NCBI RefSeq assembly: GCF_030283145.1
Contig: NZ_JASNWE010000001.1
Coordinates: 2,154,276 to 2,218,275, forward strand
DNA from: Actinomadura xylanilytica
GTDB lineage: Bacteria; Actinomycetota; Actinomycetes; Streptosporangiales; Streptosporangiaceae
Reading direction: 5' to 3'
Length of the DNA: 64,000 nt
Below the pieces are notes generated by a model, which worked only from the letters and a program-made list of their open reading frames with translations, had not been told where the DNA came from and searched no databases. Position numbers and translations under genes: made by a program. Below are positions 50,041 to 58,612 of this stretch, one piece after another (the first letter of the stretch is position 1; each line of letters opens with the position of its first letter).

Positions 50041-50487
50041 TCAGCGCTCGACGTCCATGAGCGCGGCCATCCGCGCCAGCGCGGGCAGGGCGGCGCCGAT
50101 GGCGTGCCGTTCCTCAAGGGTCAGGGCCTCGGCCAGCTCGGAGAACTGGCGCACGCGGTCCTGGTGCCGGGTCTGGATGATTCGTGCACCGGCCGGGGTC
50201 ACCTGGACGAGCACCGCGCGCCCGTCGGCGGGGTCGGGCCGGCGCTCCACCAGCCCGTCGCGCTCCAGCCGGCTGACGAGCTGGGTGATCGCGGGCTGGG
50301 TGATCTGCTCGGTCGTCTTCAGCGCGGTCAGCCGCATCGGCCCCTTGTGGACCAGCGTGTGCAGGACCGACAGCGTGGTGAAGGTGTGCTTCTCGGTCGC
50401 GGGGAGCCGGATCGAGCCCCGGGTGAACTTCCCGAGCACCACGGCGAGGTCGCCGACGTCGAGGCCCTGTTCGTCCTGTGCTGGCAT
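50041..50487 (-). CDS. MarR-family transcriptional regulator
   Basis: 148 residues. The winged helix (MRLTALKTTEQITQPAITQLVSRLERDGLVERRPDPADGRAVLV, core AITQLVSRLERDGLVERR) is complete with flanking dimerisation helices. ATG 50487 is used, though TTG 50496 is possible; neither has a strong ribosome site. It probably represses itself and the epoxide hydrolase through the inverted repeat just upstream and responds to a small phenolic or lipophilic ligand. Confidence 0.9.
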   Translation of the reverse strand: MPAQDEQGLDVGDLAVVLGKFTRGSIRLPATEKHTFTTLSVLHTLVHKGPMRLTALKTTEQITQPAITQLVSRLERDGLVERRPDPADGRAVLVQVTPAGARIIQTRHQDRVRQFSELAEALTLEERHAIGAALPALARMAALMDVER

Positions 50488-50494
50488 GCCGGTC

Positions 50495-50530
50495 AATATA
50501 TCAGCAGCTTATTTAAACTGCTTATATAAT
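50495..50530. promoter_or_regulatory. Predicted MarR operator
   Basis: AT-rich inverted repeat: left ATATATCAGCAG (50496-50507) and right CTGCTTATATAAT (50518-50530) match at 11 of 13 positions around an AT-rich centre. It lies directly before the MarR start and overlaps the 3' end of the ATPase gene. Confidence 0.6.
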
Positions 50531-50944
50531 CTCGTCCCGTGCGACCGGCTCCAGCTCCGCGAAGACGACCTTCCCGCGCCCGTCGAGCGGCCGGGTCCCC
50601 CAGCGGGACACCAGCGCCTCCAGCAGTTGCAGGCCCCGTCCGCCCTCCGCGCCGAGGTCGGGCGGACGCACCACGGGCCGGAGGTCGGAGCAGTCCCACG
50701 CCTCCACGACGACACACCCGTCCTCGCGCCGGAACACCCGCACGACGACCGGGTCGCCGCACCGCGAACCGTGCTGGATCGCGTTGGTCGCGAGTTCGCT
50801 GGCGACCGTCCGGGCGACATGGTCGTCGAGCCCCCAGGCCCCGAACACCATCCCGACGAAGTCGCGCACCTGCTTCACCGCCTCCGGACGAGCCTTGATC
50901 ACCAACGTGGCGGGGGCGACTTCATACTCCTTGCCGAGGCTCAT
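50522..50944 (-). CDS. RsbW-like ATP-binding protein (HATPase_c)
   Basis: 140 residues. The Bergerat fold is shown by the N box ASELATNAIQHG, EAWDCSDLRPV (a degenerate G1 box with DCS where DxG is usual) and GGRGLQLLEALVSRWG (G2). The family includes anti-sigma kinases and the many standalone actinobacterial ATPases next to XRE regulators. It follows the XRE gene by 91 bp on the same strand. A regulatory partner for that protein or for an anti-sigma system is likely. Confidence 0.87.
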   Translation of the reverse strand: MSLGKEYEVAPATLVIKARPEAVKQVRDFVGMVFGAWGLDDHVARTVASELATNAIQHGSRCGDPVVVRVFRREDGCVVVEAWDCSDLRPVVRPPDLGAEGGRGLQLLEALVSRWGTRPLDGRGKVVFAELEPVARDEII

Positions 50945-51035
50945 GCGCCATGACCATAAGAGCCCGCCGAAGCGATGTCATTGGCACTAACAATGGACCC
51001 CGACCGCAACTACCCCGGACAGTTGTCCGCCCAGA

Positions 51036-52184
51036 TCAGTACTCCAGATGAATGAAATCGGCCAATTCTCGCATGTCGGAAGTGAGGGTCCGGCGCTTGG
51101 CCACGATCTGCCCGAGGATGTCGCGCGCCATCGGCTGCTTGTCGATCCACTCGGGACTGGTGACCCGGACCTCCTTCAAGATCTCGAAGGAGTCGGCGTA
51201 CCGATGGAGTCTCATATTGGCCTTGGCCACGTCCAGGCGGTGGCGATTCCGGCTGGACGCCCGAGCCCGGAAGCCGCTCCTGGGAATCTTCGCCGCGAGT
51301 TCCAGCACCCGATCGGGCCTGTCCTCGATCATGTAGTTCTCGGCCCGCCGCGTGGCCACCGCGACCGGGCCGAATTCGCGCAGGGGGTCGGAAGGCGGCG
51401 CCCACTCGATCCTCAACGCCACCGCCGCCGCCTGGGCGAACCTGAGCGCGTCCGCCGACTCGCCCGGCTCGTTGTTCCGGGACGCTGCGGTGGAGACGCG
51501 CAGGAGCAGCCCGCCCCACGTGGCCAGTTCCTCCGGCGTGGCACGGGAGACGCGCGGCTCGACCTCGTCCGCCCAGCGTACGGCCAGGTCGAGCGTCCCG
51601 GCCAGGTCGCCCTGCCGCATCAGGAGCCAGCAGCGGGTGTTGATGATCGCCGCCTCCTCGAATCGTCCGGGCGCGTCGTCGAGGGCCCTGCGCAGCGCGA
51701 TCTCGGCCGCGGCGAACTGCCGGGCCATGATCAGCAGGTGCGCGGCGAGATGCACCCCGCGCGAGCGGAGCTGCCGCTCTCCGTCCCCCAGGGCCAGCAC
51801 GTCCCGCAACAGCGCCGGGAGCAACTCTCCGAGCTCGTCGAATCTGTTGTCGGTGAACAGGACCTCGGCCGCTTCCACCGCGCCGGCCACCCCCGCCGCG
51901 GTCGGCATCTCGTCCGGCCGACCGTTCAGCCCGAGAAGGGCGTCCCTGATCGATTCCCATTCACCGGAGGTGATCTCCCCGGGCTCCGGCCTGATGATCA
52001 GATCGGACGTCGACACCTGAAGACTCTTCGCCAGCTTGCGGAGGGTCTCCAGCCGCGTGTCCTCCCGTTCGCCCTGCTCGAGTTTCCTGATCAGAGACAG
52101 CGAGACCCCGGAGTGAAAGGCAAGATCCTTCTGGGTGAGCCCACGACGTTTCCTCACACTCTGAAGACGCTCGGCAAGGTTCAT
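51036..52184 (-). CDS. XRE-family regulator with TPR-like helical domain
   Basis: 382 residues after GAAGG. Residues 1-65 are a helix-turn-helix (LAERLQSVRKRRGLTQKDLAF, VSLSLIRKLEQGERED). The remaining ~310 residues are helical repeats with TPR-like spacing (AAEVLFTDNRFDELGELLPALL, RRALDDAPGRFEEAAIINTRC). This layout is common in actinobacterial regulators that bind a small signal or partner protein through the TPR part. It lies upstream of the HATPase gene, so the two probably work together. Confidence 0.9.
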   Translation of the reverse strand: MNLAERLQSVRKRRGLTQKDLAFHSGVSLSLIRKLEQGEREDTRLETLRKLAKSLQVSTSDLIIRPEPGEITSGEWESIRDALLGLNGRPDEMPTAAGVAGAVEAAEVLFTDNRFDELGELLPALLRDVLALGDGERQLRSRGVHLAAHLLIMARQFAAAEIALRRALDDAPGRFEEAAIINTRCWLLMRQGDLAGTLDLAVRWADEVEPRVSRATPEELATWGGLLLRVSTAASRNNEPGESADALRFAQAAAVALRIEWAPPSDPLREFGPVAVATRRAENYMIEDRPDRVLELAAKIPRSGFRARASSRNRHRLDVAKANMRLHRYADSFEILKEVRVTSPEWIDKQPMARDILGQIVAKRRTLTSDMRELADFIHLEY

Positions 52185-52238
52185 GCCTTCAGTCTGCCTC
52201 GCGATCGTGAAAGGCGGCCATCGATCTCCTCGAGGGCG

Positions 52239-52529
52239 TCACCGTCTACTGGTTCTCGCCGATCCCTCTGACAGCCGGGCCAGGCTGTCGGAGTCGATGC
52301 ACAGGCCGGCATCGGGCTCGAAGGCGACCCCCCAGCCGTCGGCCGCGAAGACGCCGACGACGGCGTCTTCGTCCCACTCGTGCATCCAGTGCTCGTACAG
52401 GTCGGTGGCACCAGTGATGCAGGGCGGATCGGCCGGACGGGCATCCAGCCTCTCCAGTAGACGTTCGGGGGTCAGGCCGCGGACCATCGTCACGGCGTAG
52501 CCCTGGTGGGTATCGCGAGGCGGCGTTCG
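52239..52529 (-). pseudogene. DUF6461-like gene fragment
   Basis: The minus strand reads GYAVTMVRGLTPERLLERL then VVGVFAADGWGVAFEPDAG and LARLSEGSARTSRR before a stop. The pattern resembles the start of DUF6461-type actinobacterial proteins, but only ~90 residues remain, the second half is missing and the frame runs upstream without a start supported by a ribosome site. Possibly a short gene starting at GTG 52493; a remnant is more likely. Confidence 0.5.
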
Positions 52530-52719
52530 TGACCGCGCTGACGGTCATGCTGCATGGGCACAAGCTCACGGTCGAGAGGCTCGGTGAGCGGCTCGTGCGC
52601 GTGACGGCGGGGCCGGGGTGTCGCAGGGCGGGGCGTCCTAGAAGCTCGTCCGCGCGCAGGCCGCGCGGGCGCGGGTCCTGTGGCCAAGGGCAAGCACGGT
52701 CCCAGGACCCATCCAGACG

Positions 52720-52830
52720 CCGAGCGGGAGGTGCGCCCCTTTCGCTCCCGCCCGGTCTGGACTCCCCATGCGAGGGGGACCGCTCCATTACGTTGGGAGC
52801 CTTCCAACGGGCTTTCCAGAAGGGTTCTCC
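52720..52830 (+). promoter_or_regulatory. Structured leader of hisS with possible ribosome-site sequestering hairpin
   Basis: A hairpin GCGGGAG/CTCCCGC (52724-52730, 52745-52751) is followed by GGGGGACCGC (52774-52783). Next comes a second fold in which GGGAGCCTTCC (52795-52805) can pair with GAAGGGTTCTCC (52819-52830), covering the ribosome site just before the ATG. The GGGACCGC stretch recalls the T-box tRNA-binding motif, but key positions differ. Translational control is proposed; the T-box label is not secure. The 300 bp further upstream show no gene I trust. Confidence 0.35.
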
Positions 52831-54147
52831 ATGGCATCGCAGCAGTTCGATCCGCCGTCGGGTACGCGGGACTTCGTCGCGGCCGACCTGCGTCAGCGTG
52901 AGCGGGTCTTCCACGCGGCGAGGACGGTGTTCGAGCGGTACGGGTTCGAGCCGTTGCAGACCCCGGCGTTCGAGCGCCTGGAGACCCTGACGGGCAAGTA
53001 CGGCGACGAGGGCGACAAGCTGATCTTCAAGATCCTCAAGCGGGGGGTGCACGAGGGGTCGGGCGAGGCGGACATGGCGCTTCGCTATGACCAGACGGTT
53101 CCGCTGGCGCGGGTGGTCGCCGCCCACGGCAGTCGGCTCCCCACCCCCTACAAGCGCTATGTGATCGGCCCGGTGTGGCGGGCCGACCGGCCCGGCAAGG
53201 GCCGCTTCCGCGAGTTCACCCAGTGCGACATCGACGTGGTGGGGTCGTCCTCGCCGCTGGTGGAGGCCGAAGTGGTGTGCGCGGGCGCTGACGCGCTGGA
53301 TGCGATGGGCGTGCGGGACTTCGCGATCCTGGTCAACAGCCGCAAGGCGCTGACCGGGCTCATGCAGGTGCACGGCGTCGCGGCCGATCGCGCGGCGGGC
53401 GCGCTGATCACGCTTGACAAGCTGGACAAGCTTCCGCCGGCAGAGGTGAGTGCCGAGCTGGTGGAGGCGCGCGGCCTGGACCGGGCGACCGCCGAGAACC
53501 TGGTGAACGACGTCACCGCCGACGACGCCGTACAGCGGATGCAGGCGGTACTCAAGGACGACCCGGACGGCGCCGAAGGACTCGCCGAGATCGACCGGCT
53601 GCTGGAGCTGGCCGGGCCGCACGTGGGTGAGGACCGCCTCAAGTTCGCGCCGAACCTGGTCCGCGGTTTGGACTACTACACGGGGGCGATCTGGGAAGTG
53701 GTCGCGCCGGGCCTGCCGGGGTCGATCGCCTCAGGCGGCCGGTACGACCACCTGATCAAGGCGATGGGCGGTCCGGACGTGCCCGCATGCGGGTTCTCCA
53801 TAGGCGTCGAGCGGATCATCGGCGCGCTGGGCGCGGTCGACGAGGCGGCGGACCGCATCGACGTTGCGGTCACGGTGATGAGCGAGGCGTTTGTCGCCGA
53901 CGCGTTCGGGTTCGCGCAGGCGCTCCGGGGCGCAGGCCACACGGTAGAGATCTTCCTTGGCACGACTCGCAAGCTGGGCAAGCAGCTCAAGTGGGCGGCC
54001 GACCGCCGCGCCCGCTACGCGCTGCTCCAGGGCGACAGCGAGCACGCCGAAGGCGCGGTGACGATCCGGGATCTGGAGACCGGCGACCAGGAGCGTGTTT
54101 CGGTCGGCGGCCTCGTGACGGCCCTGGATCACAAGCTCAGGATGTAG
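52831..54147 (+). CDS. hisS: Histidyl-tRNA synthetase
   Basis: 438 residues, full length. Class II motifs are intact: PPSGTRDFVAADLRQRERVF, RYDQTVPLARVV, RFREFTQCDIDVVG (motif 2 region), LVRGLDYYTGAIWEV, SGGRYDHLI and GFSIGVERI (motif 3), then a C-terminal anticodon-binding domain (VTVMSEAFVADAFGFAQALR). It charges tRNA-His. ATG 52831 follows AGAAGGG. A gene of unknown function follows 32 bp downstream with a strong ribosome site. The setting does not show the usual actinobacterial hisS neighbours, so this may be a second copy or a moved gene. Confidence 0.95.
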   Translation: MASQQFDPPSGTRDFVAADLRQRERVFHAARTVFERYGFEPLQTPAFERLETLTGKYGDEGDKLIFKILKRGVHEGSGEADMALRYDQTVPLARVVAAHGSRLPTPYKRYVIGPVWRADRPGKGRFREFTQCDIDVVGSSSPLVEAEVVCAGADALDAMGVRDFAILVNSRKALTGLMQVHGVAADRAAGALITLDKLDKLPPAEVSAELVEARGLDRATAENLVNDVTADDAVQRMQAVLKDDPDGAEGLAEIDRLLELAGPHVGEDRLKFAPNLVRGLDYYTGAIWEVVAPGLPGSIASGGRYDHLIKAMGGPDVPACGFSIGVERIIGALGAVDEAADRIDVAVTVMSEAFVADAFGFAQALRGAGHTVEIFLGTTRKLGKQLKWAADRRARYALLQGDSEHAEGAVTIRDLETGDQERVSVGGLVTALDHKLRM

Positions 54148-54179
54148 GTACCCGACCCGATCCACCATCGGAGGTAGAC

Positions 54180-54791
54180 ATGGGTGTGCAGGGAGATCGC
54201 ATCCTCACCGCCGTCGCTGACAAGGGGTTCCCCGACCCCTGGAACGCGTTCGGCGAGCACCTGTCGTGGGAGGCCGCATACGCCGTCCAGCTCAAGACGG
54301 CCATCGATGCGGCCCGCAAGGAGCCCGGCGGCCCCGACGCTGAGGAGGCGCTGACGCTGTTCGACCGCAAGGCGGCCAACCTGGACGCGGCCGGGACGCT
54401 GCTGGCCACTGTCACCGCCGAGTATGACGCCTCGGGTATGTGGGCGGTGCTGGATGAGCGCGCCTCCCGTCTGGACGTGGCCGATGTGTCCGAGCGCTGG
54501 GCGCAGGGACTCGTGCACCACCCGTTCCCCATCGCGCTCCGGTCCCTGGAATTCAACTGGGGCTATATGCAGGAGCACGGCGTCCGGGCCTTCTACGAGA
54601 TGACCACCCGCTACGTCGCCGACCTGGCCGAGAACACCGCGCGATGGCGGGCGGCGTTCGAGGCCGAGCGCGCCACAGGCGTCATCGACCGCATCACCAC
54701 CGTGGAAGCCGACCTCGCCAGCGAGGAAGCCCCGATGCACTGCGACATATGCAAGAAGACCATCACGGCGCTGCTGTATCTGGACGGCTGA
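54180..54791 (+). CDS. Uncharacterised protein with C-terminal CxxC motif
   Basis: 203 residues after GGAGGT, 32 bp past hisS and probably cotranscribed. The body is helical and acidic (LFDRKAANLDAAGTLLATVTAEYDASGMWAVLDERA-like region; core WAVLDERASRLDVADVSERW). The last 20 residues carry HCDICKKTITALLYLDG, a single C-x2-C that could bind zinc by dimerisation. I know no family for it. Linkage to hisS hints at a tRNA- or histidine-related job, but this is only context. Confidence 0.75.
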   Translation: MGVQGDRILTAVADKGFPDPWNAFGEHLSWEAAYAVQLKTAIDAARKEPGGPDAEEALTLFDRKAANLDAAGTLLATVTAEYDASGMWAVLDERASRLDVADVSERWAQGLVHHPFPIALRSLEFNWGYMQEHGVRAFYEMTTRYVADLAENTARWRAAFEAERATGVIDRITTVEADLASEEAPMHCDICKKTITALLYLDG

Positions 54792-54816
54792 GCCGACCAC
54801 AGCAGGCCGACCAGAC

Positions 54817-54840
54817 CGGGGCCGGGAACGCCCGGCCCCG
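54817..54840 (+). terminator. Terminator of the hisS operon
   Basis: Perfect 10-bp stem CGGGGCCGGG/CCCGGCCCCG with a 4-nt loop AACG, 25 bp after the stop. No T tract. Confidence 0.65.
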
Positions 54841-55100
54841 ACCGGTTCAGGCGGCCCGACTGCTCTCGGCTTGCGGTAGGTGCACCAGCACGGGCCGTGG
54901 GTGGCCGGGACGGTCGGCGTCCAGCCGTTGGGCGCACCGGCGATGACGCGCTCCAGGTCCACTACGCGAATCCCTGATGGTCGCCGCCTCCGCCGATCAC
55001 CATCCAGATCCGTCCCGGCGGCATCGTCCGAACAACCCGGACACGGGACCGTACATCTCAGAAAATGGGCGGCGATGTGCGTCCAAGGAGGAGATGTCCG
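54841..55100. other. Intergenic, no supported gene
   Basis: About 260 bp between the hisS terminator and the kinase gene. The minus strand has an open stretch reading VVDLERVIAGAPNGWTPT and THGPCWCTYRK, which looks protein-like, but it has no stop or ribosome site of its own. I do not call it a gene. The kinase ribosome site AAGGAGGAG is at 55085-55093. Confidence 0.5.
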
Positions 55101-56915
55101 GTGAGTGAGTGGCAGATCGCTGGGTTCGCGGAAGTGCGGGAGCTCGGCGCGGGCGCGCAGGGCCGGGTGGTGCTGGCCCGGCACGAGGAGTCCGGGGCGC
55201 CGGTCGCGATCAAGTACGTGACGTCGGCGGCCGGGCGGGACGTGGCGCGGCTCCGGCATGAGGCCCGGCTGCTCGGGCAGGTCGCCGACCCGCACGTGGC
55301 GCGGCTGTACCGGCTGGTGGAGAGCGAGCACGGCGCCGCGATCGTGATGGAGGCGGTGGACGGGGTGTCGCTGCGGCGCGTCCTCGCCGAGCGCGGGAGC
55401 CTCACCCCGGAGCAGTCGCTCCTGGTGCTGAAGGGATCGCTGGCGGGGCTGGCGGCGGCGCACGCGGCGGGCGTGGTGCACCGCGACTACAAGCCGGCGA
55501 ACGTGGTGGTGCGGGCGGACGGGCTGAGCAAGCTGATCGACTTCGGCATCGCGGTGCCGGTGGGTGAGCAGGACCGGTCGGGCACCCCCGCGTACATGGC
55601 GCCCGAGCAGTGGCGCGGCGAGCCGGTCACCCCGGCGGCCGACGTGTACGCGGCAACATGCGTGTTCTTCGAGTGCCTGACGGGGCGCCGTCCGTTCACC
55701 GGTGACCTGGGCGCGCTCAGGAGCGGGCACCTGGACGCGCCGCCGCCTGTGGAGGACGTCCCGGACGGGCTGCGCGAACTGCTGGCGCGCGGGATGGCCA
55801 AGACGCCCGACGGGCGTCCGGCGGGCGCGGCGGTGTTCGTCCAGGAGCTGGAGTCCGCCGCCACAGCCGCGTACGGGACGGACTGGGAGGCGCGCGGCGT
55901 CCAGGCCCTCGCGGGCGCGGCGGTCGCACTCGCCGCGGTGTTCCCGCTGGCCGCGGCCGGGATCGCGCCCGTCGCCGCAGGCGGCGCGGTCGCGGCGGGT
56001 GGAACCGCGGCGGCAGGCGGAGCGGCGGCGGCGGCAGGCGGGACGACGGCGGCAGGCGGAGCGGCGGCTGGAGCGGGCGGTACTGCGGCGGCGGGGTCGG
56101 GGATTCTTGCCGGGGTCGGGGCCAAAGTCGCGGTGGCCGTGGCGGGGACGGCGGTCGTCGCGGGCGCCGGCGGGACGGCGGTCTACTCCGCGGGGCACGG
56201 TCGGGACGAGCCTCGGGTGCGTCCGGTCGCGGCGACGGTGTCCACCCAGAACGAGACGCTCAGCGGCGTGCCGGTGGCGGTCCGCGCGCAGTACGCGCAG
56301 ATCAGCGGGCACCGCGACCCGGCCGTCCAGCGGAGGATCAACCAGGAGCTGCGCGCCCCACTGGACTGGAGCATCGACAGGATCAGGCAGGCGACGGCCC
56401 GGTCCCGCGCCCAGTGCAGCGGGCAGAGCCGGGTGAGCACCGCCGTCCGGATGGGCGTGCGGGGGCCGTCCCTCATCTCGGTGGTCTACAAGACCGACAA
56501 CCGGTACTGCTTCCCGGCCGACGGGGCGCTGCCGGGCTGGGCGGTCACCCTGGACCTCAAGACCGGCCGCGCGTACACGGCGGAGGACATCTTCAAGCCG
56601 AGCACGCTCACGTCCGCCGGTCTCCAGGTGCTGTGGAGCCGCCTCACCAGCAAGGAGGGGACGTTCTGGGGCCCCGACGGGTGCATGGGCGACCACCCCC
56701 CGCAGCGGTCCGACTTCCTGCCGAGCAGCGAGCCCACCCTTGACGGGGGCAGGCAGAAGGGCCCGCCGTACGCGACGGTGTTCCTCGCGCCCGACCACTT
56801 CGAGGTGAACTGGTCGACGGAGGGCAGCGCCTGCACGTCCGACCAGCTCACCGGGCCGTACGCGAAGGTCCGCGACCTGCTCGAGCCGGACTTCGCCGCC
56901 CTGCTGCCCGGGTGA
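55101..56915 (+). CDS. Transmembrane Ser/Thr kinase with RsiV-like (DUF3298) external domain
   Basis: 604 residues from GTG 55101. Kinase domain 1-250: Lys38, HRDYKPAN (Asp129), DFG 147-149 and GTPAYMAPEQ. Two hydrophobic segments at about 270-290 and 340-362 flank an Ala/Gly-only region of GGTAAAGG-type repeats. The last ~235 residues should face outside, with four cysteines and the pattern QYAQISGHRDPAVQRRINQEL, then AVTLDLKTGRAYTAEDIF, as in DUF3298 domains of RsiV and related wall sensors. It probably couples an envelope signal to phosphorylation. Two membrane passes would put both ends inside, so one segment may not cross. Confidence 0.88.
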   Translation: MSEWQIAGFAEVRELGAGAQGRVVLARHEESGAPVAIKYVTSAAGRDVARLRHEARLLGQVADPHVARLYRLVESEHGAAIVMEAVDGVSLRRVLAERGSLTPEQSLLVLKGSLAGLAAAHAAGVVHRDYKPANVVVRADGLSKLIDFGIAVPVGEQDRSGTPAYMAPEQWRGEPVTPAADVYAATCVFFECLTGRRPFTGDLGALRSGHLDAPPPVEDVPDGLRELLARGMAKTPDGRPAGAAVFVQELESAATAAYGTDWEARGVQALAGAAVALAAVFPLAAAGIAPVAAGGAVAAGGTAAAGGAAAAAGGTTAAGGAAAGAGGTAAAGSGILAGVGAKVAVAVAGTAVVAGAGGTAVYSAGHGRDEPRVRPVAATVSTQNETLSGVPVAVRAQYAQISGHRDPAVQRRINQELRAPLDWSIDRIRQATARSRAQCSGQSRVSTAVRMGVRGPSLISVVYKTDNRYCFPADGALPGWAVTLDLKTGRAYTAEDIFKPSTLTSAGLQVLWSRLTSKEGTFWGPDGCMGDHPPQRSDFLPSSEPTLDGGRQKGPPYATVFLAPDHFEVNWSTEGSACTSDQLTGPYAKVRDLLEPDFAALLPG

Positions 56916-56918
56916 GCG

Positions 56919-57629
56919 TCAGGGGACGGCGGGCGCGGCCTCGGTGATGACGCCGTCGCTGAGGTCCAGGACGCGGTCGGCCATGCCGAGCAGGGTCTGG
57001 TCGTGCGTGGCGACCACGACGGTCACGCCCTCGCTCTGCACCACGGCGCGCAGCAGCGGCATGATGGCGCCCGCCGTCTCGGAGTCGAGCTGCCCGGTCG
57101 GCTCGTCGGCCAGGAGCAGCCGGGGGCGGTTGGCGAGGGCGCGGGCGATCGCGACGCGCTGCTGCTGCCCGCCCGACAGCTCGTAGGGGCGCTGCTCGGC
57201 GTGCTCGTCGAGGCCGACCAGCGCGAGGAGCAGCCGGACCCGCTCGGCGCGCTCGGCGGGCGCCATCCGGACGAGGCGGAGCGGCACCTCCACGTTCTCG
57301 GCCGCCGACAGCACCGGGATCAGCCCGTGCGACTGGAACACGAAGCCGATGGTCTCGCGGCGCAGCCGGATCAGGTCGTCCTCGCCGAGCCCGCCGACGT
57401 CCTGCCCGCCGACGCGGACGGTGCCGGCGTCCGGGGAGTCCAGGCCGCCGATCAGGTTGAGCAGGGTGGTCTTGCCCGATCCGGAGCGGCCCTTGACCGC
57501 CACCAGCTCGCCGGCGGGGATGGTGAACGACGCGCCGCGCAGCGCGGGCACCTCGATCCGTCCGGTCCGGTAGGTCCGGGTCAGCCCCTCGACGGCGACC
57601 ATCGGCCCGTCCGATGCCGGTTCACTCAT
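56919..57629 (-). CDS. MacB/LolD-type ABC ATPase 1
   Basis: 236 residues. Walker A GRSGSGKTT, signature LSGGQQQRVAIARAL, Walker B LLLADEPTGQLD and His in VVATHDQ are complete. MacB/LolD-type ATPases drive FtsX-fold permeases that move lipoproteins, peptides or drugs out of the membrane rather than across it. Overlaps the next ATPase gene by 8 bp. Confidence 0.93.
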   Translation of the reverse strand: MSEPASDGPMVAVEGLTRTYRTGRIEVPALRGASFTIPAGELVAVKGRSGSGKTTLLNLIGGLDSPDAGTVRVGGQDVGGLGEDDLIRLRRETIGFVFQSHGLIPVLSAAENVEVPLRLVRMAPAERAERVRLLLALVGLDEHAEQRPYELSGGQQQRVAIARALANRPRLLLADEPTGQLDSETAGAIMPLLRAVVQSEGVTVVVATHDQTLLGMADRVLDLSDGVITEAAPAVP

Positions 57630-58596
57630 CGCGGGTCCCCTCCCCCTCGTCGGCGGGGCGCGGCCGGTCCGGCCAGACGCCCACGTGGTCGTCCTCCAGC
57701 GCCATCCGGACGCGTTCCTTCATGTCCAGCGCCTGGGTGAAGCCCTTGGGGAGCTGGACGCGGCCGGCCCGGTCCAGCACCGCGTACTCCTCGCTGACGC
57801 GGGTGCCGTCGGCGGAGTCGCGGCGGCGGACCTCGCTGCTGGTGCGGCCGTCGCGGATGCCGACCGTCCGGTCGACCTGCCCGGACACCTGGGCGTCGTG
57901 GGTCACCACCACGGTGGTGGTGCCGAGCTCCTGGTTGACCTGCCGCAGCGCCTCGAACACCTCGCCCGCGGTGACCGAGTCCAGCTCGCCGGTCGGCTCG
58001 TCGGCGAGCATGACGTGCGGCTCGTTCGCGACGGCGACGGCGATCGCGATCCGCTGCTGCTGCCCGCCCGACAGCTCGGCGGGACGGCGGCCCGCGCAGT
58101 CGCCGACGCCGAGCATGCCGAGCAGCTCGGCGGCGCGGATCGCGCGGGCCTTGCGGGACCGTCCGGCGAAGCGCATCGGCAGCTCGACGTTCTGGACGGC
58201 GGTGAGGTACGGGAGCAGGTTGCGGGCGGTCTGCTGCCAGATGAAGCCGACCTGCTCGCGGCGGAAGCCGAGCCGCTGCCGGGCCGTCATGGTGAGCAGG
58301 TCGGACCCGGCGACGCGGGCGACGCCGGCGGTCGGCACGTCCAGCCCGGACAGGATGTTGAGCAGCGTGGACTTGCCCGACCCGGACGCGCCGACGATCG
58401 CGACCAGCTCGCCGGGCTCGATCAGCAGGTCCAGGCCCTGGAGCGCGACGACCTCGACGCCGTCGGTCTGGTAGATCCGCACCAGGTTGTCGCACACGAT
58501 GTGCGCGTCCGCGCCATAGACGGGGCCGCGGTCGGCGGCCCGGCGCTCCAGCTCGGCCAGGTCGGGCGCCTTGGGCGCCCCCGGTGCCGGGCTCAT
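57622..58596 (-). CDS. MacB/LolD-type ABC ATPase 2 with C-terminal extension
   Basis: 324 residues, about 90 longer than ATPase 1. Walker A GASGSGKST, signature LSGGQQQRIAIAVAVAN, Walker B VMLADEPTGELD. The extra C terminus (YAVLDRAGRVQLPKGFTQAL) resembles an AbrB/SpoVT-type swapped hairpin and may dimerise or regulate. A 37-residue N-terminal lead precedes the ATPase fold. Confidence 0.92.
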   Translation of the reverse strand: MSPAPGAPKAPDLAELERRAADRGPVYGADAHIVCDNLVRIYQTDGVEVVALQGLDLLIEPGELVAIVGASGSGKSTLLNILSGLDVPTAGVARVAGSDLLTMTARQRLGFRREQVGFIWQQTARNLLPYLTAVQNVELPMRFAGRSRKARAIRAAELLGMLGVGDCAGRRPAELSGGQQQRIAIAVAVANEPHVMLADEPTGELDSVTAGEVFEALRQVNQELGTTTVVVTHDAQVSGQVDRTVGIRDGRTSSEVRRRDSADGTRVSEEYAVLDRAGRVQLPKGFTQALDMKERVRMALEDDHVGVWPDRPRPADEGEGTRDE

Positions 58597-58612
58597 GTCC
58601 GGTCCCCCATGC

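Noticed and set aside
52529..52760. Plus-strand ORF starting VTALTVMLHGHKL upstream of hisS
   Set aside because: No ribosome site, lies opposite the DUF6461-like fragment and becomes Arg-rich noise after 35 residues.
52774..52783. Confident T-box riboswitch
   Set aside because: GGGGGACCGC lacks the UGG of the core and I cannot identify a specifier stem; kept only as a speculative leader.
54841..54980. Protein-like minus-strand stretch after the hisS operon
   Set aside because: No start, stop or ribosome site; the frame runs through the terminator and into the hisS-partner gene.
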